From assembly GCA_022829145.1 (NCBI GenBank), contig CM040747.1, forward strand, positions 38,828,052 through 38,892,051: a stretch of 64,000 nt of DNA, in the 5' to 3' direction. Positions 43,676 to 55,309 of this stretch are shown here, in pieces (position 1 is the first letter of the stretch; the number at the start of each line of letters is the position of its first letter). Origin of the DNA: Albula goreensis. Lineage: Eukaryota > Chordata > Actinopteri > Albuliformes > Albulidae. A model generated the notes under the pieces. It did not search any database. It was not told the DNA's origin and was given only the letters and a program-made list of their open reading frames with translations. The translations under genes were made by a program, and so were the position numbers.

Positions 43676-44308
43676 GGCAGTGCATGATACAATAGGTCAG
43701 AACACTTTCAATGGTGCCCCTGGAGAAGGTGGTGAGGGCCAGAATGGGGAGACTGTCCTGTTGGGCCTTCTTGACAATGGCCATGGTGTTGGTGGTCGAG
43801 GTCAGGTCATTCGCCATGTACACTCCCAGGAAATTGATGCTACCGACCCTCTCCAGAATCGCACCATCTACGATCAGCAGGGGTGGTGGTCCGTACGAAC
43901 CTTCCTGAAGTTGATGACCATCTCCTTGGTCTTGTTAACATTCAGGGAGAGGTCGTGTCTGTTGCACCACGCTGTCAGCTGCTCCACCTCCATCCTGTAT
44001 GCTGACTCATCACCTTTGCTGATGAGACCCACAACTGTCGTGTCATCAGCGAACTTGATGATGTGGTTGTTGCTGAATCTGGCAGTACAGTCGTGGGTCA
44101 GCAGGGTGAACAGCAGGGGGCTCAGGACGCAGCCCTGGGGTGAGCCTGTGCTCACTGAGGTGGTACCTGATGTGTGGCTGCAGACTCTGACTGTCTGCTG
44201 CCTTTGTGTCAGGAAGTCCAGGATCCAGTTACATGTGGCAGTGTCCACATCCAGCTTCTCCACCAGTTGCTGTGGTATGATGGTATTGATAAATACATAA
44301 ATCTGTCA
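43676..44308 (-). mobile_element. LINE RT fragment, copy 2 (same insertion as at 27-28.4 kb)
   Basis: Minus-strand frames 44263-43874 and 43823-43680 match copy 1 with few changes: [26 protein letters not shown] and [17 protein letters not shown]. The 5' boundary is the same as in copy 1, so the insertion predates the duplication. The 3' part is missing. Confidence 0.85.
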
Positions 44309-44939
44309 AAGAGCAATCTGCATTTTCAAACGCCAATGCACTGTCAGCCTCTCCCAAAATCAAGAGAGAGCCTCCATCTCTGATCAGCACTATGGGCAGT
44401 TATGTAATTCTCTGTGGGGCTGTGGGACTCAGTAAGGACTGCCTCAGATACCAAAGTGTGTTCTCTGTTCAGTTTTAACAGGGTAGAGGCATTCAGATAT
44501 GCAGAGGGGCTCTGTCACCATCTAGTGGTCAGTATATGTAATGGCAGCTTGTATAATGTGTGTTGAAGGAAAGACCTCTGGACTGTCCAACAGGGGGTTC
44601 ACTGTTACTCTTTCCACAGACATGTGATGTACAACTGCAATACATTTAAAATCTTATAATATAATACAAAATGGCATTTCACTGATTGATCAGGCATATA
44701 TGAATTGTATTCATTGTCATTTCAATTTGAAATAACTAACCTCTCAAGGCTTGGATATCCTGACCTTAAATTCAGTCTTAGTATATTTGTTTATTAGATG
44801 CATGAGAGTTTATTGACCCATTGAAGCTCAGTGTGCTGGAGCAGAACCCCTCAGTGTCCCGGGTCAGTGCCTCCCCCCTCAGCACCTGCAGTAGGTCCCA
44901 GCTGCAGCAGTGCAGTCTCTGTGCAGTCTGACTGAGGGA
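44309..44939. repeat. V5 3' flank, duplicate of the V2 3' flank
   Basis: Matches 28376-28990 closely. Confidence 0.85.
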
Positions 44940-44967
44940 GGTTTTTGTACGGCTCTCTATCACTGTG
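44940..44967 (-). other. V5 recombination signal, 12-bp spacer
   Basis: CACAGTG, ATAGAGAGCCGT, ACAAAAACC on the minus strand. Confidence 0.95.
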
Positions 44968-45526
44968 TGAACACCCAGCCATTGATGGAGTGTAAACTCT
45001 GACAGTAGTAATCTCCTGTATCTTCTGCCTGGACTCCACTGATGGTCAGAGTGAAGTCGAGGCCATTTCCTCTCCCACTGCCACTGAATCTAGAGGGCAC
45101 TCCAGATACTCTCTCTGATGTGAGTTTGATCAGGAGTTTGGGAGCTTCTCCAGATTTCTGCTGGTACCAGTGGAGATAGTACTGAGCACCACTATATTGG
45201 ACAACTGCAGTACTGGCCTTACAGTCAATAGAGACTGACTGACCCGTCTGAACTGACTGGGCTGGAGACTGAGTCAGAACCACCTGCCCCCAAGACTCTG
45301 CAGAGAGAGAGATTTACTGTGTAAAAAGCATTGCTAAAAACAATGTGCACTTACAGATTTGAATGTTCATGTATAACTATAAATTACAAAAATAATGTCT
45401 GATATTTTCTGTAGTTAGAGAATCATTCGAATTTGACAAAGTATTTCTCTCACCCTGAATGCAGAAAGCGAGTGCCCAGATGAAGATGGTGATAAAAGTC
45501 ATTGTTGCTGTTTGTTCTGTTGCCAT
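44968..45526 (-). CDS. Ig light-chain V segment V5
   Basis: Leader exon 45526-45454 ([20 protein letters not shown]...) and V exon 45297-44968 after an acceptor ending CTGCAG. FR1 is [20 protein letters not shown] with Cys23, CDR1 is [17 protein letters not shown]2 is [17 protein letters not shown]3 is [20 protein letters not shown], then DTGDYYC, and germline CDR3 is [10 protein letters not shown]. The exon is fully open. It is the intact relative of pseudogene V1, while its surroundings are those of V2, so V exon and flanks have different histories. Confidence 0.93.
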
Positions 45527-45622
45527 GAAGGACAGCTCTCAGTCATCAAGTGTTAAACTCACAGGACTATAAACACTCCCAGAGCACTGAAGCATGTGCT
45601 GCCAATGCAAAGTGTCTTCTCT

Positions 45623-45630
45623 ATGCAAAT
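45623..45630 (-). promoter_or_regulatory. V5 promoter octamer
   Basis: Minus-strand ATTTGCAT, 97 bp upstream of the V5 ATG. Confidence 0.85.
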
Positions 45631-45819
45631 GGTCTTCCTGGGTACAGCAGGCACTTGTAGCCCAGCAGTGCTGTGGAGGCAGACTAGGGCTTATGGGCTG
45701 TGACACAGACAGAGCAGTTTAACACTGGTGTAACAGTGTCTGCACAGCAGGATCACAATCCAAACCAACATCATTCACATTTCACGATCATATTCTTTTT
45801 CTCACATGTACCCCTGTTA

Positions 45820-46283
45820 AACAGTGCAGTGTAAACCTTTGAGGTGGTGAAATTGCAGAATTAGATTTTTACAATTTGAAACCTTGGATCTTGCCTAATT
45901 TTCGTGGTGTGAGTTATTTATGTCCTATCACTGCTGCACTCACACATAATCAATACTCTGATTGTTTCCCATTACACTGAAGGACCAGACATGGCTGACT
46001 ACTGCAGCCATTGCTGTTTTTCCACTGTAGTGAAAGAGGATTCTGCTGCTCTCTCCATCATAGTCAACAAGGACAGGGTATCACCTGAGGGGTATGAAAC
46101 AAGTGAGGAAGTGTCTCTGAATTGTAGTCCCCCCCCCAAAAAAAATGGCATTTGGCCACTTTCTGTTGTGTTTTTCTTCCACTCACCACCTAACTCAGCT
46201 CAGTGGCCTCACCTGCCACTGTGCCACCACATTTATAACATTAAATGAAACCCATGAATTAGTTTCATGGGTTTTTGAAGTAC
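45820..46283 (+). other. V5 upstream DNA with a possible Ig-like domain scrap
   Basis: A plus-strand frame at 45991-46248 contains LSIIVNKDRVSPEGYETSEE then VSLNC, which resembles the first strands of an Ig-superfamily domain. It runs into a C-run and A-run and has no partner exon. It may be a decayed fragment or chance. Confidence 0.25.
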
Positions 46284-46291
46284 ATTGGTTT

Positions 46292-47709
46292 CAGTGGCGG
46301 CTGCTGGTCTTTCAAAGAGGGGAAGCTCATTGTCGGCTTTACATCATAAAATTTGTCAATTTATTTATACATAAATTCTGCCCTCCGTTCCTTTTCAAGA
46401 AAATGGTCTGTGACTCTTTCATGTTTCTGTGAACTCCCTGTAATTCCACTTGTTGGATGATTCACTACTCTCATCATGCCCCCTAAATGATAGCTCCTGC
46501 CGGCCAAGCAAGGAAGTCACATCAATAAGGCAGTTTAGGAAGGCCCTGTTTTGTTTGTTTCATAATGTTATGCCACTTGAATGCGAGCACCTTCTGTAAT
46601 TGCATGTTAAACTATCACCCTGCCCAGGCAACTTAACCTTGTACATGCACTCACATGTTCATTGTTCTTGTCATGTCTTTTATATGCCTGGTCAAAGTTA
46701 GTCAGATCCCCAAAACCCAATTTTGACCAGACAAGACATCCCTGAGAAGGTTTCATCAAGAGGCATGGCCAACAGTACATTTTCTTTGTCACAGCACTTC
46801 CAGTGAGCCAACTAACTTTGTCATACCAGGACAGCTGAAAAGACCTGTTACTTTTCCCTACTTTTTGCACCAAATCAATCTCAGGTGTTGATCTGCCCTG
46901 CTGTTTAATTCTAAGTTTCTCCTCGTAAGGAAGACTATCAAATCAGGTCGACAATATTAGCATTGTCTGCCATCGTGTGCACCTTGCTAGCTAGCTAGTT
47001 CACTCCGACCTAGCCAACAGTATGACTGATTGAACGATCTAACGAAACGAAATTAAAACTCAAACAAGGAAATGTTGAAATTATGTTAAACCTGAAACAA
47101 GGAAATACTATGTATGTTTTATTTACAGTGTAAGAAATGAACAAGTAATTTCGCCATGCAAATACCAACAAATTGCTTGCAGTTTGTCTTTCCACTTCAC
47201 TTCAAGTGACGGTGTATAGCTCAAAATAGCTGTCAATCAAAACGGGATTCAGCCTTTCGACTGATCCTCCAATCATCATGCGGAAGCTCAGCGTCCGGGC
47301 CAGCCGAGGCCCGCCCACAGCTCCATTCACCCCCAGAGACGCTGAGCGTCCGGGGGCGGGACAAAATCATGGCATTTATCCAATTACCGTCGAGTTTCGT
47401 GGCAATGAAAAAAACTGTTCCATGCAGTCCCATTGACGCGCATGGACGCTCAGCGTCTACGGGCAAATGCATTAACCATAGACCGTATGAGAAAACGGCG
47501 CTATGGGAATGTATGAGAAGTTAACAACATCGAGACAGTCGATTTGTGATAAGTAGCTGATTCTGAACGAATTCGTCTTCAAGATGAACGTGTTCTAACG
47601 CATTTGTAGTCAATGAAATGTTAACACAACCGTACATATTTGACCATTTAATTTTTGACATTTTAGGGGAAGCTGAGCTTCCCTTGCAGTCTTAGAGAAA
47701 TCGCCTCTG
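46292..47709 (-). mobile_element. hAT transposon derivative with TTF zinc-finger fragment
   Basis: The 1,418-bp element is flanked by a perfect 8-bp target duplication ATTGGTTT (46284-46291, 47710-47717), diagnostic of hAT. The ends are CAGTGGCGGCTGCTGG and, inverted, CAGAGGCGATTTCTC, with subterminal GGGGAAGCT blocks. The minus-strand frame 46873-46607 encodes the N-terminal TTF-type zinc finger of a ZMYM-like hAT transposase (FQLSWYDKVSWL, MYCWPCLL, HDKNNEHV). The catalytic part is absent. The empty site is seen in the paralogous repeat at about 35632-35642. Confidence 0.88.
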
Positions 47710-47717
47710 ATTGGTTT

Positions 47718-49445
47718 GTGTCCCAAGAATTATTAGCCTATAAGTTTGATTCAAGAATATGATCCTTCATGCATTTTTGCATCAGTATTACATTTTCAGA
47801 TGTATGAGGTTATCATCTATGAGGACTACACAGAGAAATTAAGCCCCATAAAATCTGATGTCACTTTATCAACTTTTGTTGGATTTTAAAAATTCAAGTT
47901 ATAAGATATGAGTTAAGTAATATTTCATCATAAAACGATGTAATGTATTCAAAGACCCTTCCTCTATAGACTTTTACATTTTTATTCATGTGTATTATAT
48001 TTTTCTAAATAGCCCACATGAACACTTTTATTTTAAAACAGCCTAAATACCACATCCATTTTTTTTTCAAAATTTGCATCATAGAGTAAGACTGTTGTTG
48101 GTGCTCTTATAAAACTCTTGCTTGTTCAGCATTGTAAACTCTTAACCGTTATTTAAAACATTTTACTCTTTTAAATTTACAATATAGAATTGGACAGAAT
48201 TCACATCATTCTATTTCCCAGCAACAGTAATAAGTTCAAGAGGTTTAGAATTTTCAGTATTTCAGCCTCTATGATGTCACAATCGGAATGTTCTTAAAAT
48301 ACAAACAACTATCAATTAATACGTCATTTCGACTTGTCATCGATTGCAACTATATCTTACCAAAATTTACCAGTCACTTTGTATAGTAGAAGACAATATT
48401 GTGTTCCGCCACTATTTTCTTGGACAGTTACATCCTTCAGACCTGTAAGTAGATACCTAATGATCAGTTCTTTGCCTGAATCTAACAGATAGGCTACAGA
48501 AATTGCAGGAGTTTTAATGTTTTACCTTAATATAGCAAGCTAGCTATATAGGCTAACTGAAGTAAGGCTGTCATATCGAATATGAGAATGGCCAATGTTG
48601 GTGCAAACTTGTTTTGCCATAAGGTGCTAGTATTTCCGTTAATTGCACTTCACAAGTAATTGTGAGAAAAGTGGCATCATGAAATAAAATTTTCATTATG
48701 AATTATAACAGGTTGCTCGAAAAAGCCGTTTCTAAATAAAATGTATTTTTATGAAATAAAGATCAAATAATTAATTACTTCATCATTTTGAAGTAAAATT
48801 TAAACATGATAATGGTATAGCGAAAATCAGTGTGCTGAAATAATATTTTATCATAAAGGGTTGAGTATCATTTCTTGAATCATTTCACAATTTATCAATG
48901 AATTTATCGTCTATGTGATTATTTATTTCATAAATGTTTTTGTTATTTTTTGTTTTGTTAAATATGAATAAAATGGCATTCCATAACTATGATGTCACAA
49001 TGGGAAGGAAGTTCAAATGTAGAACACTGACAACTGATGCAGAATTGAACATAAAGGACTGACAGAAATTATTATGAATGACCACGTACCTCCTAGCTGC
49101 TGAGACTGTTCTTCTTCCTAAATTTGTGAATCAACGCTGAACATTCATCTAGCTTTGAGGGAATTTGAGACGGAATGTACTGAATTATATCATCAAGCTT
49201 GACATCTCTGGCCTGTAATTCTGGTCAGTGAAATCAGTGCATATTAAAAGCACCTGAGTGAGATTAGGACTGTGCTCCAAAAATTAAGTATATTCTCAGA
49301 GAAGTCCTCAAAGGTTGGAAGTTTGCAAATTAAATAATTGAATGTATTCTTTTCATATAGCCAGTTCTGCACTATATACACTTTGCTTGTAGCTCAGCTA
49401 AAACATTGCATTATCCTGGGTATTGTTGTGACAGAGCTAAGGGGT
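47718..49445 (+). repeat. Interspersed repeat R1 and flanks, copy at 48 kb
   Basis: 47718-47940 matches 35640-35880, 48180-48825 matches the R1 copies, and 48830-49445 matches 37760-38260. Confidence 0.75.
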
Positions 49446-49850
49446 ACGTGGTATGCTCAGGGGGGCAATGGCCCCCCTGGTGCCCGTTTGATTAAAAAAA
49501 ACACCACATAAGTGTTCTCCTGGTTTCCCTATGCATGAAAAAAACATGATGAAGGACCTTCTACAATTGCCCTTTGTATGAGCAAATGTAAAAAAGTGCC
49601 CTCCTGGGTGAACCTCCAGTGGACAACACCTAGTTATGTGCCCTCTCGGAACCCCTACTTGCAGTAAGATGTGATCCTGTAAATGCCCTCTAGAGGTCAT
49701 CTATGGCAGGAAAACATGAGTGAATGCCTTCCAGGTTCCCCAAAGGTAGAAATATGTGTCCTCTAGGTTGACCATATGGTAGCAATTGAGTGCACTTCAG
49801 GATGCTATAAGACTGTACAATAACAGTCTTAATCTGTCTAAAAGGACAAC
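49446..49850. repeat. Degenerate tandem repeat with GCCCTC-type phrases
   Basis: Irregular 45-60-bp units, each with a GTGCCCTCCTGGGTG-like core (around 49485, 49590, 49640, 49690, 49730). Strongly diverged. Confidence 0.4.
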
Positions 49851-49858
49851 ACATTACA

Positions 49859-49859
49859 T

Positions 49860-49931
<72 letters not shown>
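49859..49931. repeat. (TG)n microsatellite, about 36 units
   Basis: An uninterrupted TG run. Confidence 0.98.
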
Positions 49932-49932
<1 letters not shown>

Positions 49933-50149
49933 ACGTGTGTTTTTAATATGCCCTTTCAATAATCTAACAACTAAAGTGAAATATCCCACTAATAAAATCA
50001 TTCATTCACTCATTCATACGTTCATTCATTCAGTCAGTAATGGCTTTGTGGATCTTCTCTAGCTAGTTTCCTTGGCCACGCCCTCTTTAAAATGTACTGG
50101 TGTCACTAAGTTTAGCACAAGCTGAGCTACAGCTTTGACATTCGACTAC

Positions 50150-51875
50150 AATGTGTCAACCAGTTATGAGGTGTTCCAAGACAGAGGGTCGCTCTTTCCA
50201 CAGGGAGTGGTACAAAGGACACCCCTGGCTAGAGTATTCAGTGGAAAATGAGTCCAGGTCTTGTTTTAGTTGCACACTCTTTTTGAAGGAGGAAAAGTAT
50301 CAAAGTAAGACAGTCTGGCAAACAGTTTGAGTTAATAATTGGAAAAAGGCCTCAGAGAAAATCAAGGAACATAAAGAAACAGCAGCACACATGATAGGCA
50401 TGGTGAGATGGAGCAATTTCAGGCAGAGACCACTGGACTAAGCTTTCGAGAGGGTAGACATGAAAAGCGAAGCCAAAAAAGGACAACAACAGAAAACCAG
50501 AGAACTAATGACTAGATGAGCTGATAGTTCACTCAGGGGTCATGATGAAAGTAACTCTTCATTACAGAAAGAAAACTTCCTTGAACTTATTGAGCTCCGA
50601 GCTAAATATGACTGTACCATAAAAATGCACCTTGATAAAATCAACCAAATCTAGTCCCAATGGAAAAACACACAGATGTCTCTGGTCTCCAATAAAACAC
50701 AGAATGACTAAATCAAGGCCCTTACCACCTATGTCAGGAGAGTCATTTGTGAAGAAATGGATGAGTCCAAAATACTCTCCATGCTCTTCGATGAGACTGC
50801 GGATGTTGCTCATGTTGAACAAGTCGCCTTTGTTGTTCGTTTCATCCATAAGATGGAAATTAAGGAGCACTTCTTACACGTCTGTGATGTGACAGGAACT
50901 ACTGGTAAAGAGTTAGAGTCTGTTGTAATGGCAGTTCTTGAGGAAAATGGATTGAAAAAAGAAAACATCAGGGGCCAAGGCTACGATTGAGCTGCAGATA
51001 TGAGTAGAAGCTACCAGAGTCTGCAGTCTCAAATTCAGAGAAACTATGAGAAAGCTTTATAAGTGCATTACCATGCTCATCGTCTGAATTTAGATTTGGT
51101 GGAGAGCGCCAAATCGAGTCCACATTTTTTTCGGTTTCTCAGTTTTTTTGAGAGGCTACATACTTTCATAGCTTCATGTACAAAGATTCATGCAGTATTT
51201 GTGGAAATGCACCAGACCATGTAACCCTGACCAGAGGGTCCATGTGCTGAAGAGGCTGTCCGACACACAGTGGTCTTGCAGAGAAGATGGCCTGAGAACG
51301 CTGAAGAAGGTCCTCTCTGCCCTGGTGCAACTATTTCATTTAATGGCTGAGAGTGAGCCACCAGAGAGTGATCCACTGACAGTGACTCACCAGAGAGTGA
51401 CCTACTGAGGGTGATCCACTGAGAGTGATCCACCAGGCTCTGCAGCAGGTGAAGGCCGGATGCTCTTGCGTAGCATAGATGTTGAATTTATACTTTGCAT
51501 GGAGATCGCCACACCTGTCTTCACTGAGACTACCATTTCTTCTGCCACACTCCAGTGAAAGGATCTCGATCTGTCAGTGTCATACACCGTAGTGGAAGGG
51601 GTGAGAAAAAGGCTGACAGCACTGAGGAAAGATGAAGAATTCAAAGTCCTCTTTTCAAAAGCCACAGAGCAAGCAGAAGCAGCTGGCATTGAGGCCCATG
51701 ATGAAATACCTGGATACAGAAAGGTACCCCAAAGATTCAAGTTCAGCTCCCAGTTTGCTACACTGGGAGGACCACCAAGCCCAGAACCTGGAGGAGCACT
51801 ACCAGGGAAAGGTGTTCTTACCTTTTCAGACACTCTCTCTCAGGAACTTGACAGAAGATGACCCTCTGTCTAGAA
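50150..51875 (+). mobile_element. hAT transposon remnant (ZMYM1/DUF4371-like transposase)
   Basis: Plus-strand pieces in order: a TTF-type zinc finger (about 50170-50290, with FHREWYKGHPWLEYS), the transposase core (50757-50990, with MLFDETADVAHVEQVAFVVR and the ENIRGQGYD block), the AHRLNLDLVES block (about 51080), a SDTQWSCREDGL block (about 51265), and the C-terminal region 51577-51800 (VEGVRKRLTALRKDEEFKVL, PGYRKVPQRFKFSS). Several stops and frameshifts break it. Its right end abuts the duplicated V flank at about 51880. Confidence 0.85.
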
Positions 51876-53930
51876 GTGTTTTCTCCCAGTCAGCATTCAG
51901 GAAGTGGAGGCATCAGTCTGTCTTTAAAACAACATTTAAAGTAACATTCACCACTGCAACAGAGATGACACTTAGTAACAACAGAGGAATCAGTGACATG
52001 GTGGAGGTATCAGTCACAGTAGAGACGTCAGCTATAAACTGCTCCCATGTGCAAAGAAGATAAGGTTTGACCTGAACTCTCTGCTGATGATGGAGACATC
52101 CAGCGAGACCAAGTTGATTAGAGGGTGGTATCATTGATATGTTTTCTGTCTGAAAATAATATTCTCAGATTTATTGAAGCACACTGTTCTAACTACTATC
52201 CATGGCAGAGCTGGGTGAAGGGAGTTATATCAATGTCTGTATTTCATACCCAGTGATTATGCACATAGATCAGAGCAGATCAAGATGTTATGAAGGAAAA
52301 TTATAATGTACTGCTTTTATGTACATTTAACTTTAAATATATGGGCATGCTGTTCAAATGAGTAGACCATGTTAGATTGACAAACTCTTCATTTCTCCAA
52401 GAGTTTTAGCAGTCAGAGTAGAAAGACTCTCAGACACTTCTCACCTTACACTGCTAACATTTACCTTGAGTCTGATTTATGTAGGTCTAGCTTTGAGTTA
52501 GAGCTCTAGTTCACCCAGTCTGCTTGGCTCCACTTAATGAGCAGCCAGCCTCTGACTGTTCACCTCGTTCTCAGGCTCTTGCTGAGTCTGTTGAATTGTC
52601 TCCACACAGCAGTTCCTCTGCTTATGCCTCTGCTGGAGGAGATGATGTGGGGACAGAGGCTGAGAGTCTACCAAGGCTCTGTGCTCACGTGGCTCCTGGC
52701 CATCACCATGGAATCAAGGATGCCTCTACCTGCCAGCACACATGAGTCTCTCTCCTCTGTCTTAGGATGTCCTGATCAGCACCAGCTCCAAATAAATGCA
52801 TTTGGTTACGCAGTAAGAGAGCGCCCACGCTACAGTGCTCACTATGAAATCATGCATATGATGTGAATAGTTGCAGATTACCATGAGCAAAGGGTATGTG
52901 TTATTCCATATGGTTATCTGTTTAAAGACTGTTTGTGCTGACCTCATCAAATGAGGGCCATTTGATGCTAAGATTACAATCTTCTGTTGTATGATTCAGA
53001 CAAACCAATATGTATTTAATAATATTAGTCTGGGCAACATACTGATAAATAACTAGTCAGAACAGCAATGATTTTGTACTGTACTTAAACTTGATGATTT
53101 TCCACACCACAAGGGGGAGCCATCCTACTGTGATATAAGAGGGGTTATATGGTCTCTATTTGAGAAGAAGCACAGAGACACCATAATAATGATTATGAAA
53201 CACCTCTGTAGAACACACATCAGTCCAATGGAGGGGCTGATAGTGCCTCACTTTCACACTGTATTCAACACAAGGGACTGAGGTGGCACCCAAGTGACCG
53301 TAGTATTGTTGAGAATAATACAGTAACAGCTGTAAGGGTGAGGAAGAGTCAGCTCAGGTGTGAAGCTGTTGATGGAAACAGCACCGCTGTCCAATCCAGT
53401 TCAACACTACAGATCCTGACAAGATCAGTCTCTCCGACAGATTTAAGCTATGTTTCTAAATTATTCCTTAATTCATGTCCATACCTTCTGTCATTGAAAA
53501 TGTAAAAGAAGTTTACTCTTATGGAAACATACCCAAAAAAATCACATTTGATATGATGGTATTAATTGTGATTGGGAGTAATTGTGTTAAGTTCAGATTT
53601 ACTTTTATGGAGAGTGAATGCAGAAAACTGCTTCATGAATGTAATCCAGTTGCTAGTTTTCTGTACTGTGTTTGACTAATTTTTAAAAAAATGTGTTTCA
53701 TATAACCATAATTATTCATCCACTGGACTTGGATACTGTTGGATTTACAGACATGATAATGCTCAAATATTGTATTACTTGTGAGAGCATTTCTAAGTTA
53801 TAACTGAATCACTGAAGCTCAGTGTGCTGGAGCAGAACCCCTCAGTGTCCCGGGTCAGTGCCTCCCCCCTCAGCACCTGCAGTAGGTCCCAGTTGCAGCA
53901 GTGCAGTCTCTGTGCAGTCTGACCGAGGGA
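51876..53930. repeat. Duplicated V-unit flank (V6)
   Basis: Paralogue of 39383-39435 plus 40552-42489. It carries the L2-free empty site at 51918-51935 and the second copy of the plus-strand frames (52524-52866). Confidence 0.85.
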
Positions 53931-53958
53931 GGTTTTTGTACGGCTCTCTATCACTGTG
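53931..53958 (-). other. V6 recombination signal, 12-bp spacer
   Basis: CACAGTG, ATAGAGAGCCGT, ACAAAAACC on the minus strand. Confidence 0.95.
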
Positions 53959-54495
53959 TGAACACACCACCACTGTGTAAACTCTGACAGTAGTAATCTC
54001 CTACATCTTCAGCCTGGACTCCACTGATGGTCAGAGTGAAGTCAGTCCCAGATCCACTGCCACTGAATCGATCAGGAATCCCTGAGTTACGGTATGTTGC
54101 CCAATAGATCAGGAGTTTAGGAGCTTCTCCAGGTTTCTGCTGGTACCAGGCTAGGAGGTGATAACCACTCCAGACACGAACTGCAGGGTTAGTTTTACAG
54201 CTCAGGGTGACAGTGTCTCCTATGAGAGCAGATTTACCAGCAGGAGTCTGAGTCACAGTCACCTGTCCTGTAGACTCTAAGGAGAAGAAAAAAACAGCAC
54301 ACATTCATAACCATGCTTGAATAAGTATATTTTTATGCATGTAATACTACAGTGAAAAATAATAAATTTTGTACAAATATATGGTATATTCACATCATAC
54401 ATATTTGATTGTTTCATCTCACCTTGAATGCAGAAAGCGAGTGCCCAGATGAAGATGGTGATAAAAGTCATTGTTGCTGTGGGTTCTGTTGCCAT
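53959..54495 (-). CDS. Ig light-chain V segment V6
   Basis: Leader exon 54495-54423 and V exon 54276-53959 after an acceptor ending CTTAG. FR1 is [20 protein letters not shown] with Cys23, CDR1 is [16 protein letters not shown]2 is [17 protein letters not shown]3 is [20 protein letters not shown], then DVGDYYC, with a short germline CDR3 QSLHSGGV. Open throughout. An additional CACAGTG heptamer lies inside CDR3 (53971-53977 on the + strand). Confidence 0.93.
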
Positions 54496-54591
54496 GAAGG
54501 ACAGCTCTCAGTCATCAAGTGTTAAACTCACAGGACTATAAACACTCCCAGAGCACTGAAGCATGTGCTGCCAATGCAAAGTGTCTTCTCT

Positions 54592-54599
54592 ATGCAAAT
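54592..54599 (-). promoter_or_regulatory. V6 promoter octamer
   Basis: Minus-strand ATTTGCAT, 97 bp upstream of the V6 ATG. Confidence 0.85.
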
Positions 54600-54649
54600 G
54601 GTCTTCCTGGGTACAGCAGGCACTTGTAGCCCAGCAGTGCTGTGGACTA

Positions 54650-55309
54650 GAGACTGTGGGCTGCAACAGAGAGAGAGTTCAACAGCAGCACCAGGACAGC
54701 AAGGAACAGATTTTTGGGATTTCACTGTCATGACCAGGGTATATATTGCACATAAAAATGCACTTTCGCTTATGCAATTATGTTCCATGATATTTTTCAT
54801 ATGCCAATTCTGAATATTAATTAATAAGACAGCAGAACAACATCCAATAGAGGACGTTTTAAGCTTATATGTCTCAATCTTTCGAATCTCCTTCTTCATA
54901 CTTTCACTCTCTTTTTCTGTCTTGTCTTTTAGTCATGTTCCCTAAAACCTTCTGGCTAACATCAGCTAGTATCAGTTTGATATGTGATTAACTCTACTCT
55001 TTGTGAGAAACACAGGTCACTGCACTCCACATGCAAACATTTAACCAGCAACATGTGAACTGTGATGAAGATGGACATACAGAACCCAGTGCTCACCAAA
55101 GATTATCAGAAGCACCTGGTTTTATTCCTGACACAGTAGCTTTGAAAGGGATGGGAGCAGAGCAGCTCTGTGTCCTGAGTAAAAGGACTGGATCAGGGGA
55201 AAGTCTTGATGAGCTGAGTTATGCTGCAGTGATATAAACCATTAGCAGTGAGTGAGAGGCACCATTACCTGAGTGTGGAATAAGTGAAGAGTCTTAAGAC
55301 ATCTCATGG
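54650..55309. repeat. V6 upstream flank, duplicated at V7
   Basis: Matches 58075-58735. No gene was seen. Confidence 0.75.
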
